The notes under the pieces were generated by a model, which saw only the letters and a program-made list of their open reading frames with translations, did no database searches and was not told the origin of the DNA. The position numbers and the translations under genes are program-made. Shown piece by piece: positions 1 to 6,614 of a stretch of DNA of 7,199 bases (within the stretch, counting starts at the first letter, position 1; each line of letters opens with the position of its first letter). The DNA lies in assembly GCA_002433335.1 (NCBI GenBank), contig DJHY01000208.1, positions 1 through 7,199 of the forward strand, given 5' to 3'. The stretch comes from Rhodospirillaceae bacterium UBA6608. Lineage in GTDB: Bacteria; Pseudomonadota; Alphaproteobacteria; Rhodospirillales_A; Casp-alpha2.

Positions 1-741
1 GTCCGGACAGCCAGCGGCCTCGCAAACCGTGAGGATATCGGCGACGTCGTCCAGTCCCTGACCCAGGTGATGGACGGCATAGGCGTTGTCCCACAGGATG
101 CGGAAATCGGGCGCCGCCGTCTTCATCTTGGCCAGCCGCTCGACCACCGCGTCGGTATAGGTCACGCCGGTCGGGTTGGAATATTTGGGCACGCACCAGA
201 TCGCCTTGATCGACGGGTCCGACGCCACCAGCTTTTCGACCGCGTCCATGTCCGGACCTTCGTCCGTCATGTCCACGTTGACCATTTTCAGGCCCAGTTC
301 CTCGCAGATCGCGAAATGCCGGTCATATCCCGGCACGGGGCAGATCACCGTCGGCGCCTGATCGCGCCACGGGCCCGTGCCGCCGACGACACCGAAGGTC
401 ATGGCCCGGGCCAACGCGCCATACATCATTTGCAGCGATGAATTGCCGCCGATCACGACCTGCTCGGCCGGAACGCCCAGATATTCGCCGAACAGTTTGC
501 AAGCCGCCGGAATGCCCGACAGACCGCCGTAGTTGCGCAGGTCCGTGCCTTCGAAATTGGCGACGTCTTCATGAGAGACGTTGGTCAGCATCTCGTCGGA
601 CAGGTCCAACTGCGCGGCGGACGGCTTACCCCGGGTCATGTCGAGGGCAAGGTTGCGGCCACGGATGTCGTCGTAACGGGTTTTTGCCGTACCGAGGGAT
701 TGGGCGACGGCTTCGGCCCCCGCCTGGGTCAGATCAGTCAT
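1..741 (-). CDS. Aspartate aminotransferase, subgroup 1c (MocR-like fold type I), C-terminus cut by window edge
   Basis: This is a PLP-dependent aminotransferase, expected to be cytosolic and to move the amino group between aspartate and 2-oxoglutarate. The visible 247 residues include LDMTRGKPS (33-41), LRNYGGLSGI (68-77), the cofactor-phosphate stretch GGNSS (98-102), CPVPGYDRHF (134-143), SNPTG (188-192) and WDNAYAVHH (217-225). The Asn of SNPTG and the Asp and Tyr of DNAY are the usual PLP-contacting positions. TRGKPS, NYGG and PVPGYDRHF together point to the actinobacterial-type AspT family (Pfam Aminotran_MocR), which is usually about 430 residues, so some 180 residues including the Schiff-base lysine lie outside the window. 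The ATG at 741 is preceded by GGAG (748-751) six bases away. It follows the aldehyde dehydrogenase by 61 bp on the same strand, probably in one unit. Another amino-acid substrate is possible; there is no MocR DNA-binding domain at the N-terminus. Confidence 0.9.
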   Translation of the reverse strand, partial: MTDLTQAGAEAVAQSLGTAKTRYDDIRGRNLALDMTRGKPSAAQLDLSDEMLTNVSHEDVANFEGTDLRNYGGLSGIPAACKLFGEYLGVPAEQVVIGGNSSLQMMYGALARAMTFGVVGGTGPWRDQAPTVICPVPGYDRHFAICEELGLKMVNVDMTDEGPDMDAVEKLVASDPSIKAIWCVPKYSNPTGVTYTDAVVERLAKMKTAAPDFRILWDNAYAVHHLGQGLDDVADILTVCEAAGCPD

Positions 742-747
742 GCTGCG

Positions 748-751
748 CTCC
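748..751 (-). promoter_or_regulatory. Ribosome binding site of the aminotransferase, in a small hairpin
   Basis: GGAG lies six bases before the ATG at 741. The upstream bases CTCC (756-759 as read on the minus strand) can pair with it across the four-base loop GAAC, giving a small CTCC-GAAC-GGAG hairpin that would cover the site. The stem is only four pairs, so any effect on translation would be modest. Confidence 0.5.
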
Positions 752-768
752 GTTCGGAGAAAGAAGGA

Positions 769-790
769 CGGCGGGCCCGAAAGCCCGCCG
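769..790 (-). terminator. Terminator-like hairpin between aldehyde dehydrogenase and aminotransferase
   Basis: A perfect 8-bp GC stem, CGGCGGGC at 769-776 paired with GCCCGCCG at 783-790, encloses a six-base loop. On the minus strand it is followed by the pyrimidine-rich stretch TCCTTCTTTCTCC. It lies 12 bases beyond the dehydrogenase stop codon. The T-tract is interrupted by C, so termination is probably partial; this would lower but not abolish transcription of the aminotransferase. Confidence 0.6.
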
Positions 791-802
791 CCACGGGTCT
801 TC

Positions 803-2236
803 TTACAGGTTCGCCTGGGTCACGAACTTCGGGTTCAGATAGGCTTCGATGGCTTCCGTGCCGCCTTCCGAACCGTAGCCCGAGTCCTTGATGCCGCCGA
901 ACGGCGTTTCCGGCAGGGCGATGCCGTGGTGGTTGATGGACAGCATGCCCGATTCCACCGAAGCGGCCAGCGTCTGCGCCGTCTTGCCCGAGCCGGTATA
1001 GGCATAGGACGCCAGACCGAACGGCAGGCGGTTGGCTTCGGCGATCACATCGTCCAGGGTGCTGAACGGCGAGATCACGGCGACCGGGCCGAACGGCTCT
1101 TCGTTCATGATGCGGGCGTCCATCGGCACGTCGGTCAGGACCGTCGGCTCGAAGAAGTTGCCCTTGTTGCCGATGCGGTTGCCGCCGGTGCGCAGCTTGG
1201 CGCCCTTCTTCGTCGCGTCGCCGATGAATTCCTCCATCGCGGTGATGCGGCGGGCGTTGGCCATCGGGCCCATCTTGCTGTCGGCTTCCATGCCGTTACC
1301 GACCTTGGTGTTCTTCAGAACTTCGGTGAACTTACCGACGAAGTCTTCATACACGCCTTCCTGGATCAGGAAGCGGGTCGGCGACACGCAGACCTGACCG
1401 GCATTGCGCATCTTGTTGGCGGACAAAATCTTGACGGCCAGATCGACGTCGGCGTCATCAAACACCATCGAAGGCGCATGACCACCCAATTCCATGGTGG
1501 CGCGCTTCATGTGCTGACCGGCCAGGGCCGCCAGGTGCTTGCCGACCACGGTCGAACCGGTGAACGAGATTTTGCGGATCACCGGGTGCGGGATCAGGTA
1601 TTCGGAAATCTCGGCCGGAACGCCATAAACCAGGTTGATCACGCCGTTGGGCACGCCCGCGTCGGCGAAGCAGCGGATCAGTTCCGCCGGCGAAGCCGGG
1701 GTTTCTTCCGGGGCCTTGACGATGATCGAGCAACCGGCCGCCAGGGCGCAGGCCAGCTTACGGACGATCTGGTTGATCGGGAAGTTCCACGGCGTGAAGG
1801 CCGCGACCGGACCAACCGGCTCTTTGATAACCAACTGATAGACGCCCTCGGCACGAGCCGGGATCACACGGCCATAGGTGCGGCGGGCTTCTTCGGCGCA
1901 CCAATCGGTGACGTCGGCGGCGGCCAGGGTTTCGCCCTTGGCTTCCGGCAGGGTCTTACCCTGTTCCAGGGTCATCAGAGGCGCGATCTTGTCGGCGCGT
2001 TCGCGAATCAGGTCCGCGGCCTTGCGCAGGATCTTGGAACGATCGAAGGCCGAAACCTTACGCCAAGTCCGGAAACCTTTTTCAGCGGCTTCAAGCGCGC
2101 GGTCCAGATCGCCCTTGTCGGCGTGGGCGACGGTGCCGACGACTTCGTCGGTGGCGGGGTTTTCGACCGGGATCGTCCGGCCCGAAGCCGCCTTGGTCCA
2201 CTCGCCGTCAATGAACAACAAAACATCAGGATACAT
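803..2236 (-). CDS. NAD-dependent semialdehyde dehydrogenase (succinate or alpha-ketoglutarate semialdehyde type)
   Basis: A complete 477-residue member of the aldehyde dehydrogenase superfamily, oxidising an aldehyde to a carboxylate in the cytosol. Visible signature positions are Asn151 in PWNFP, the Rossmann FTGST (225-229), the general base Glu249 in MELGGHAP, the nucleophile Cys283 in NAGQVC, EEPFGP (379-384) and the C-terminal [15 protein letters not shown]. In KAPEETP, Lys174 and Glu177 sit where NAD-preferring enzymes bind the adenosine ribose, favouring NAD over NADP. From memory, [25 protein letters not shown] and GQVCxSPTRFL are shared with the Azospirillum alpha-ketoglutaric semialdehyde dehydrogenase, so automatic labels of succinate-semialdehyde dehydrogenase (gabD) may be too specific. 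The ATG at 2236 is chosen because GAGGAAA (2243-2249) is well placed before it; the 11-residue in-frame extension to 2269 would translate through this site. Confidence 0.93.
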   Translation of the reverse strand: MYPDVLLFIDGEWTKAASGRTIPVENPATDEVVGTVAHADKGDLDRALEAAEKGFRTWRKVSAFDRSKILRKAADLIRERADKIAPLMTLEQGKTLPEAKGETLAAADVTDWCAEEARRTYGRVIPARAEGVYQLVIKEPVGPVAAFTPWNFPINQIVRKLACALAAGCSIIVKAPEETPASPAELIRCFADAGVPNGVINLVYGVPAEISEYLIPHPVIRKISFTGSTVVGKHLAALAGQHMKRATMELGGHAPSMVFDDADVDLAVKILSANKMRNAGQVCVSPTRFLIQEGVYEDFVGKFTEVLKNTKVGNGMEADSKMGPMANARRITAMEEFIGDATKKGAKLRTGGNRIGNKGNFFEPTVLTDVPMDARIMNEEPFGPVAVISPFSTLDDVIAEANRLPFGLASYAYTGSGKTAQTLAASVESGMLSINHHGIALPETPFGGIKDSGYGSEGGTEAIEAYLNPKFVTQANL

Positions 2237-2242
2237 TATTGG

Positions 2243-2249
2243 TTTCCTC
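2243..2249 (-). promoter_or_regulatory. Ribosome binding site that fixes the dehydrogenase start
   Basis: GAGGAAA on the minus strand, with its AGGA core eight bases before the ATG at 2236. Its position rules against the longer in-frame start at 2269. Confidence 0.75.
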
Positions 2250-2330
2250 ACATGGTCTTGGGTAGCCAAGCGGCACGCACCGGTATTTCCGGTTCAGCCA
2301 CGCGCTTGGCCGTGAACTTGATCTATATGC

Positions 2331-2347
2331 CGGAACGGCAGGTTCCG
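2331..2347. repeat. Inverted repeat CGGAAC-N5-GTTCCG, candidate operator
   Basis: Perfect six-base arms (2331-2336 and 2342-2347) around the centre GGCAG, about 85-110 bp upstream of the dehydrogenase start codon. The size and symmetry suit a dimeric repressor or activator site, but no regulator gene is in the window and it could be chance in GC-rich DNA. Confidence 0.35.
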
Positions 2348-2503
2348 CCCGGATGGGACGGTCTTGAAAACTCCTCCCCGCACACGTCGGCGGAACCGCT
2401 GGGGCGCCGCCCTGCCCCGACATATCAACTGGCGCGCACTTTAGCCCCAGGATCGCACGTGGCTCAAGCACCAGTGCGGTCACAAGACCCGTGCCAAGGT
2501 GGA

Positions 2504-4417
2504 TCAGTCCTTGCGCGCCTTGGCGTAGCCGATGCCTTCCAAGGCGCCTTCGATCTCGTCGAGAATCAGCGGATCATCAATGGTCGCCGGCATCTTCCAT
2601 TCCTGATTGTCGGCAATCTTCTGCATCGTGCCGCGCAGGATCTTACCCGACCGTGTTTTCGGCAGGCGCGGCACCACCGTCGCCTGTTTGAACGCCGCGA
2701 CCGGGCCGATCTGATTTCTGACCAATTGCACGATCTCGTTGACGACGTCGTCCTGTTCCTTGGTCACCCCGGCCTTGAGGACCACGAAGCCGACGGGCAA
2801 CTGCCCCTTCATCTGATCGGCGACGCCGATCACCGCGCATTCCGCGACATCGGGGTGCGACGCCAGAACTTCTTCCATCCCGCCGGTCGACAGGCGGTGC
2901 CCGGCGACGTTGATGATGTCGTCGGTGCGACCCATGATCGAGACATAACCGTCTTCGTCGAACAAACCGGCGTCCGAGGTCGAATAATATCCGGGGAATT
3001 CCGTCAGATAGGCCTGGCGGAAGCGGTCGGCGGCATTCCACAGGGTCGGCAGGCTGGACGGCGGCATCGGCAGTTTGATGCAGATCGCGCCCACCGTACC
3101 CGGGGCCACCGGCTCGTGCGTTTCGGCATCCAGGATTTGCACGTTCCAGCCGGGGCACGGCTTGGTCGGCGACCCGGGTTTGACCGGGAAGCGATGGAGC
3201 CCCATGCAGTTGGCGGCGATGGCCCAGCCGGTTTCGGTCTGCCACCAGTGGTCGATGACCGGCACGCCCAGGATTTTCTGCGCCCAGTTCAGGGTGTCCG
3301 GATCGGTCCGCTCCCCGGCCAGGAACAACAACTCGAACTTGCTCATATCATAGTTCTTGAGCAGGTCGGCGCCCGGGTCTTCCTTTTTGATCGCGCGGAA
3401 CGCCGTCGGCGCCGTGAACAGGATTTTCACGCCATGTTCGGCGATCACCCGCCAGAACGCCCCGGCGTCGGGGGTTCCGACCGGCTTGCCTTCGTACATC
3501 AGGGTCGTGCAGCCGTGCAGCAGCGGCGCATAGACGATGTAGGAATGGCCGACCACCCAGCCGACGTCCGAGGCCGCCCAATAGACGTCGCCCGGATCGG
3601 CGTCGTAGATGTTTTTCATCGACCATTTCAGGGCGACCGCATGGCCGCCGTTGTCGCGAACCACGCCCTTGGGCTGGCCGGTCGTGCCCGAGGTATAGAG
3701 GATATAAAGCGGATCGGTCGCCGCCACGGGCACGCAGTCGTGCGCCTGGGCCGAGGCCATTTCCGCCGCCCAATCCAAATAGCCCATGGACGCGACATCG
3801 GCCTCGCATTCCGGGCGGCCCAGTACGACGACCGTTTCCGGCTTGTGCTTGGCGGCATCGATGGCCCCCTTGAGCAGCGGCAGGTATTCGATCACGCGGT
3901 TGACTTCGATCCCGCAGGTCGCGCTGACGATGGCTTTGGGCGTGGCATCGTCGATACGAACCGCCAACTCGTGCGAAGCGAAGCCGCCGAACACCACGGA
4001 ATGAATGGCGCCCAAGCGCGCGCAGGCCAGCATGGCGACCGCCGCTTCCGGCACCATCGGCATGTAGATGATGACCCGGTCGCCCTTGCCCACGCCCCGC
4101 GCGGCCAGCACGCCGGCGAATTTGGCGACCTCGTCGCGCAGCTGCTCATAGGTGTAGGAGCGCTTGGTCCCGCCGGTGACCGGGCTGTCGTAAATCAGCG
4201 CCGTACGACCGCCATTGCCTTCGTCCACATGGCGATCCAGGCAGTTGTAGCAGGTGTTCATTTCACCGCCGGAAAACCAGCGATAAACCGGGGCGGCGCT
4301 GTCATCCAGCACCTTGTCCCATTTCTTGGTCCAAACGATGGCCTCGGCAGCTTCTCCCCAAAAGCCCTCCGGGTCGTCGATCGAGCGCGCATAGGCGATA
4401 TCGTATGGATTGGTCAT
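2504..4417 (-). CDS. prpE: Propionyl-CoA synthetase (PrpE/ACSS3 branch of short-chain acyl-CoA synthetases)
   Basis: A complete 637-residue ANL-superfamily ligase that makes an acyl-adenylate from a short carboxylate and ATP, then passes the acyl group to CoA. In order: the N-terminal ACS domain (YARSIDDPEGFW, 9-20), P-loop YTSGTTGQPKG (241-251), HWWQTETGW (390-398), the ATP-ribose Asp482 in STSDAG, hinge and C-terminal region GRTDDIINVAGHRLSTGG (496-513), and PKTRSGKILR (586-595) with catalytic Lys592. This lysine lies in the PKxRSGK context that Pat-type acetyltransferases modify in Acs and PrpE. IKLPMPPSSLPTLWN and HRLSTGGMEEVLASHPDVAECAV match the PrpE/ACSS3 branch better than AcsA. The ATG at 4417 has GGGAG 11 bases upstream and is followed by the conserved NPYDIAYARS; a GTG at 4468 adds 17 unlikely residues. 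It is divergent from the second acyl-CoA ligase. Acetate as an additional substrate is possible. Confidence 0.9.
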   Translation of the reverse strand: MTNPYDIAYARSIDDPEGFWGEAAEAIVWTKKWDKVLDDSAAPVYRWFSGGEMNTCYNCLDRHVDEGNGGRTALIYDSPVTGGTKRSYTYEQLRDEVAKFAGVLAARGVGKGDRVIIYMPMVPEAAVAMLACARLGAIHSVVFGGFASHELAVRIDDATPKAIVSATCGIEVNRVIEYLPLLKGAIDAAKHKPETVVVLGRPECEADVASMGYLDWAAEMASAQAHDCVPVAATDPLYILYTSGTTGQPKGVVRDNGGHAVALKWSMKNIYDADPGDVYWAASDVGWVVGHSYIVYAPLLHGCTTLMYEGKPVGTPDAGAFWRVIAEHGVKILFTAPTAFRAIKKEDPGADLLKNYDMSKFELLFLAGERTDPDTLNWAQKILGVPVIDHWWQTETGWAIAANCMGLHRFPVKPGSPTKPCPGWNVQILDAETHEPVAPGTVGAICIKLPMPPSSLPTLWNAADRFRQAYLTEFPGYYSTSDAGLFDEDGYVSIMGRTDDIINVAGHRLSTGGMEEVLASHPDVAECAVIGVADQMKGQLPVGFVVLKAGVTKEQDDVVNEIVQLVRNQIGPVAAFKQATVVPRLPKTRSGKILRGTMQKIADNQEWKMPATIDDPLILDEIEGALEGIGYAKARKD

Positions 4418-4506
4418 ATCGGTTGAATCTCCCAACTTCTCGGCGTTTCCGCCGTTTTCGTTACCCACCCGAAGGCTAATTCCAGGGTCGGGCCGTTAAA
4501 AGGCAG

Positions 4507-4549
4507 TTTGGTCCAAAACGGCGTTTTTTGCCAAGGTGCTTTGTGGCAA
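4507..4549. repeat. Cluster of three adjacent palindromes, candidate operator
   Basis: Three inverted repeats, two of them overlapping by three bases and the third adjoining: arms TTTGG/CCAAA, AAAACG/CGTTTT and TTGCCA/TGGCAA, with centres of 1, 1 and 10 bases. The last could also form a six-pair hairpin. The T/A-rich character differs from the coding sequence on both sides. Their role as regulator sites is inferred from position only. Confidence 0.45.
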
Positions 4550-4601
4550 GCTGCAGGTATTCCCGCGGTCAACGAATAGGCCGATCGTAACGGTTTTCGC
4601 C

Positions 4602-4606
4602 GGAGG
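4602..4606 (+). promoter_or_regulatory. Ribosome binding site that decides a TTG start
   Basis: GGAGG ends five bases before the TTG at 4612. The first in-frame ATG, at 4627, is 20 bases from the site and too far to use it, so TTG is the likely initiation codon. Confidence 0.8.
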
Positions 4607-4611
4607 CTGAT

Positions 4612-6249
4612 TTGAGCGAAATCAATATGTATGACCTTGCGCTCGAAGCGGTGCGCGCCAACTACACCCCCCTGACGCCGAGCACCTTTCTGAAGCGCGC
4701 GGCCCTGGTTTACCCCGACCATCCGTCGGTGATCCACGGCAGCAAGCGATTTACCTGGAAAGAGACCTATACCCGGGCGCGGCAATTGGCGTCGGCCCTG
4801 CGCAAACGCGGCGTCAAGCGCATGGAAACGGTCGCGATCATGGGCTCCAACACGCCCGAGATGTACGAGGCGACCTTCGCCGTGCCGATGATGGGCGCGG
4901 TGATCAACACCCTGAACGTGCGCCTGGACGCCGAGGCCATCGCCTTCTGCCTCAATCATGGCGAAGCCAAGCTGCTGCTGACCGATACGGAATTCGCGCC
5001 GACCGTGCGCGCCGCCTTGGCCATGACCGGGCGCCGGGACATCACGGTGATCGACATCGTCGATTCCGAGGCCGACCACGAACACGTCCGTCTGGGTGAA
5101 ACCCATTACGAAAGCCTGTTGGCCGAGGGCGATCCCGATTTCGAATGGGAACTGCCCAAGGACGAATGGCAGGCGATCTCGCTCAACTATACCTCGGGCA
5201 CCACGGGCGATCCGAAGGGCGTGGTCTACCACCATCGCGGGGCCTATCTGAACGCGCTGGGAAACGCCGTCGGCTGGAGCATGCCGCATCACCCGGTCTA
5301 TCTCTGGACCCTGCCGATGTTCCATTGCAACGGCTGGTGCTTCCCCTGGACCATCGCCGCCCTGGCCGGAACCAACATCTGCCTGCGCCGGGTCAACGCG
5401 GCGACGATCTACGACGCCATCGCCAATCACAAGGCGACCCATTTCTGCGGCGCGCCGATCGTCCTTAACTTCGTGGTCAACGCCACCGACGAAGAACGCA
5501 AACCCTTCGACCACAAGGTTCATGCCATGGTCGCCGCTGCCCCGCCGCCCGCCGCGACCCTGGAAGCGATGCAGCGCCAGGGCTTCGACGTGACCCATGT
5601 CTACGGCCTGACGGAAACCTACGGCCCGGCGGTGATGTGCGCCTGGCATCCGGAATGGAACGACCTGCCGATCGAGGAACAGGCGCGCCTGAAATCGCGC
5701 CAGGGCGTGCCCTATCACGTGCTCAACGACCTGCAGATCATCGACCCGGAAACCATGCAGCCCGTGCCCGCCGACGGCGAAACCATGGGCGAGGCCATGT
5801 TCCAGGGCAATATCGTCATGAAGGGTTACCTGAAGAACCCGGACACCTCGGCCAAATCGCTATCCGACGGCTGGTTCCATTCGGGTGACCTGGGGGTCAT
5901 GCATCCCGACGGCTATATCCAGCTCAAGGACCGGTCGAAGGACATCATCATCTCGGGCGGCGAGAACATCTCGTCGATCGAGGTCGAGGGCGTTTTGTAC
6001 AAACACCCGGCGGTCCTGACCGCCGCCGTCGTCGCCAAGCCAGACGACAAATGGGGCGAAACCCCCTGCGCGTTCATCGAGCTGAAATCCGGCGTCCCCG
6101 CGCCCACGGCGGAAGACATCATCAAGTTCTGCCGCGACAACCTGGCCCACTACAAATGCCCGAAACACGTGGTGTTCTGCGACCTGCCGAAGACCAGCAC
6201 GGGCAAAATCCAGAAGTTCCGGCTGCGGGAAATGGCGAACGACGGCTGA
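4612..6249 (+). CDS. Acyl-CoA synthetase, plant AAE / T. thermophilus long-chain FACS type
   Basis: A complete 545-residue AMP-forming ligase that activates a fatty or aromatic carboxylic acid to its CoA thioester. Visible motifs are P-loop YTSGTTGDPKG (193-203), LPMFHCNGW (234-242) and HFCGAPIVLN (277-286) lining the acyl side, YGLTETYGP (331-339), WFHSGDLG (421-428) with the ribose-binding Asp426, the hinge region KDRSKDIIISGGEN (439-452), and PKTSTGKIQKFRLRE (526-540) with catalytic Lys532. The YLWTLPMFHCNGW and CGTNICLR-like segments recall plant acyl-activating enzymes (AAE1/BZO1) more than AlkK/DmdB-type ligases. There is no signal peptide or membrane segment. Chain-length preference cannot be read from sequence; medium-chain, branched or aromatic acids are all possible. 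Translation starts at TTG with GGAGG five bases upstream. A strong terminator follows 74 bases after the stop, so it is probably monocistronic. Confidence 0.92.
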   Translation: MSEINMYDLALEAVRANYTPLTPSTFLKRAALVYPDHPSVIHGSKRFTWKETYTRARQLASALRKRGVKRMETVAIMGSNTPEMYEATFAVPMMGAVINTLNVRLDAEAIAFCLNHGEAKLLLTDTEFAPTVRAALAMTGRRDITVIDIVDSEADHEHVRLGETHYESLLAEGDPDFEWELPKDEWQAISLNYTSGTTGDPKGVVYHHRGAYLNALGNAVGWSMPHHPVYLWTLPMFHCNGWCFPWTIAALAGTNICLRRVNAATIYDAIANHKATHFCGAPIVLNFVVNATDEERKPFDHKVHAMVAAAPPPAATLEAMQRQGFDVTHVYGLTETYGPAVMCAWHPEWNDLPIEEQARLKSRQGVPYHVLNDLQIIDPETMQPVPADGETMGEAMFQGNIVMKGYLKNPDTSAKSLSDGWFHSGDLGVMHPDGYIQLKDRSKDIIISGGENISSIEVEGVLYKHPAVLTAAVVAKPDDKWGETPCAFIELKSGVPAPTAEDIIKFCRDNLAHYKCPKHVVFCDLPKTSTGKIQKFRLREMANDG

Positions 6250-6323
6250 GCTAGGGGGCGGCGCGGGGCCAGCCCGGCCATCCCTTCGCACCGCATTTCA
6301 ACCCCACGCAATTTAAACAAAAA

Positions 6324-6351
6324 ACGCGGCAGCCCTCGCAGGCTGCCGCGT
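6324..6351. terminator. Strong bidirectional rho-independent terminator
   Basis: An 11-bp perfect stem, ACGCGGCAGCC (6324-6334) paired with GGCTGCCGCGT (6341-6351), encloses a six-base loop. It is followed on the plus strand by TCTTTGTTT and preceded by AAACAAAAA, so it has a U-tract in both directions. It lies between convergent genes: the plus-strand acyl-CoA synthetase and the minus-strand DUF465 gene. Confidence 0.9.
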
Positions 6352-6373
6352 CTTTGTTTCCCCGAGTTTTCAA

Positions 6374-6435
6374 GTCGCTTCGCAGCGACCGCGGCCCGAC
6401 GCCCTAACGCCTGCGGGCCGTTCGCGCTGAAGCGC
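6374..6435. repeat. Three consecutive hairpins, possible REP-like element
   Basis: In 62 bases there are three inverted repeats: GTCGCT-TCGC-AGCGAC (6374-6389), CGGCCCG-N15-CGGGCCG (6392-6420) and GCGC-TGAA-GCGC (6424-6435). The second has seven perfect pairs. The block sits between the bidirectional terminator and the stop codon of the small minus-strand gene, a typical place for intergenic palindromic repeats. None has a T-run behind it on either strand, so they do not look like further intrinsic terminators. Whether this is a dispersed repeat family cannot be told from one copy. Confidence 0.5.
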
Positions 6436-6443
6436 CGCCATCC

Positions 6444-6614
6444 CTAATGTCGGGTGGCGATACCTGCCATTTCATCTTTGATCTTAAGCTTCTGCTTTTT
6501 GAGTGCGAGTAACTCGATCTCGTCGGGGAGGGGTCTTGAGAGTTCCTGGTCGATCATGTCTTCCAGCGATGAATGACGCGCCTTAAGGGCTACCAACCGT
6601 TCTTCAAGACTCAT
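6444..6614 (-). CDS. Small DUF465 / YdcH-family protein
   Basis: This 56-residue protein is too short to stand out in routine ORF calling. It begins MSLEERLVALKARHSSLEDM and continues through DQELSRPLPDEIELLALKKQKLKIKDEMA. The pattern of a first helix with LKxRHxxLEDxI, a short linker with RPLPDE, then a charged second helix LKKQKLKIKDEM, is that of DUF465 (Pfam PF04325, the YdcH family), usually 50-80 residues and common in Proteobacteria. The two amphipathic helices would form a helical hairpin or coiled coil. Its biochemical function is not known. The ATG at 6614 has AAGGAG (6624-6629) nine bases upstream. It lies downstream of the phosphofructokinase gene on the same strand, with a 252-bp AT-rich gap that suggests a separate promoter. 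Confidence 0.9.
   Translation of the reverse strand: MSLEERLVALKARHSSLEDMIDQELSRPLPDEIELLALKKQKLKIKDEMAGIATRH

Larger units (their letters stand above)
2237..2503 (-). promoter_or_regulatory. 267-bp spacer upstream of the dehydrogenase, likely its promoter region
   Basis: The spacer between the acyl-CoA ligase stop and the dehydrogenase start holds no convincing gene. It contains inverted repeats CGGAAC-N5-GTTCCG (2331-2347), ACCGG-N5-CCGGT (2279-2293) and GGGGC-N8-GCCCC (2401-2418), and a near match to a sigma-54 promoter at 2481-2496. None of the hairpins is followed by a run of T on the minus strand, so they look less like terminators than like operators or leader structure. The length suggests that the dehydrogenase has its own promoter rather than depending on the upstream ligase gene. 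No clear -35/-10 pair was found by eye. Confidence 0.5.
4418..4611. promoter_or_regulatory. Divergent promoter region between two acyl-CoA ligase genes
   Basis: The 194 bp lie between two genes reading away from each other, so promoters for both must be here. Three small inverted repeats are packed into 43 bp: TTTGG-T-CCAAA (4507-4517), AAAACG-G-CGTTTT (4515-4527) and TTGCCA-N10-TGGCAA (4528-4549). They are roughly central, where one regulator could affect both genes. I could not identify a convincing -35/-10 pair for either direction by eye. The ribosome binding sites sit at the two ends: GGGAG (4429-4433) for the minus-strand gene and GGAGG (4602-4606) for the plus-strand gene. Confidence 0.7.

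Noticed and set aside
1..2236. A gabD-gabT GABA-degradation operon
   Set aside because: The aminotransferase is a MocR-like subgroup-1c aspartate type, not the class III enzyme expected for GabT.
2332..2346. Possible LexA box of the alphaproteobacterial GAAC-N7-GTTC type
   Set aside because: The arms match but the spacing is five bases, not seven, and the neighbouring gene has no link to DNA repair.
2226..2483. An 85-codon minus-strand frame filling the spacer upstream of the dehydrogenase
   Set aside because: No recognisable family, no clear ribosome binding site, and it overlaps the dehydrogenase start in another frame. Chance is likely in GC-rich DNA.
740..4426. A 1228-codon open frame on the plus strand running antisense to the dehydrogenase, the spacer and the propionyl-CoA synthetase
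   Set aside because: It is a by-product of the GC-rich codon bias of the minus-strand genes. The product is rich in Arg, His, Gly and Asp without any recognisable domain, while the minus strand carries full enzyme motifs over the same bases.
4414..5718. A 434-codon minus-strand frame opposite the second acyl-CoA synthetase
   Set aside because: Low-complexity Arg/His/Gly-rich translation, no family features, and the plus strand has intact adenylate-forming motifs throughout.
4612..6249. Assignment of the second ligase as DmdB (methylmercaptopropionate-CoA ligase)
   Set aside because: The sequence looks closer to plant AAE-type enzymes than to the characterised DmdB as I remember it, and no other dimethylsulfoniopropionate genes are present.
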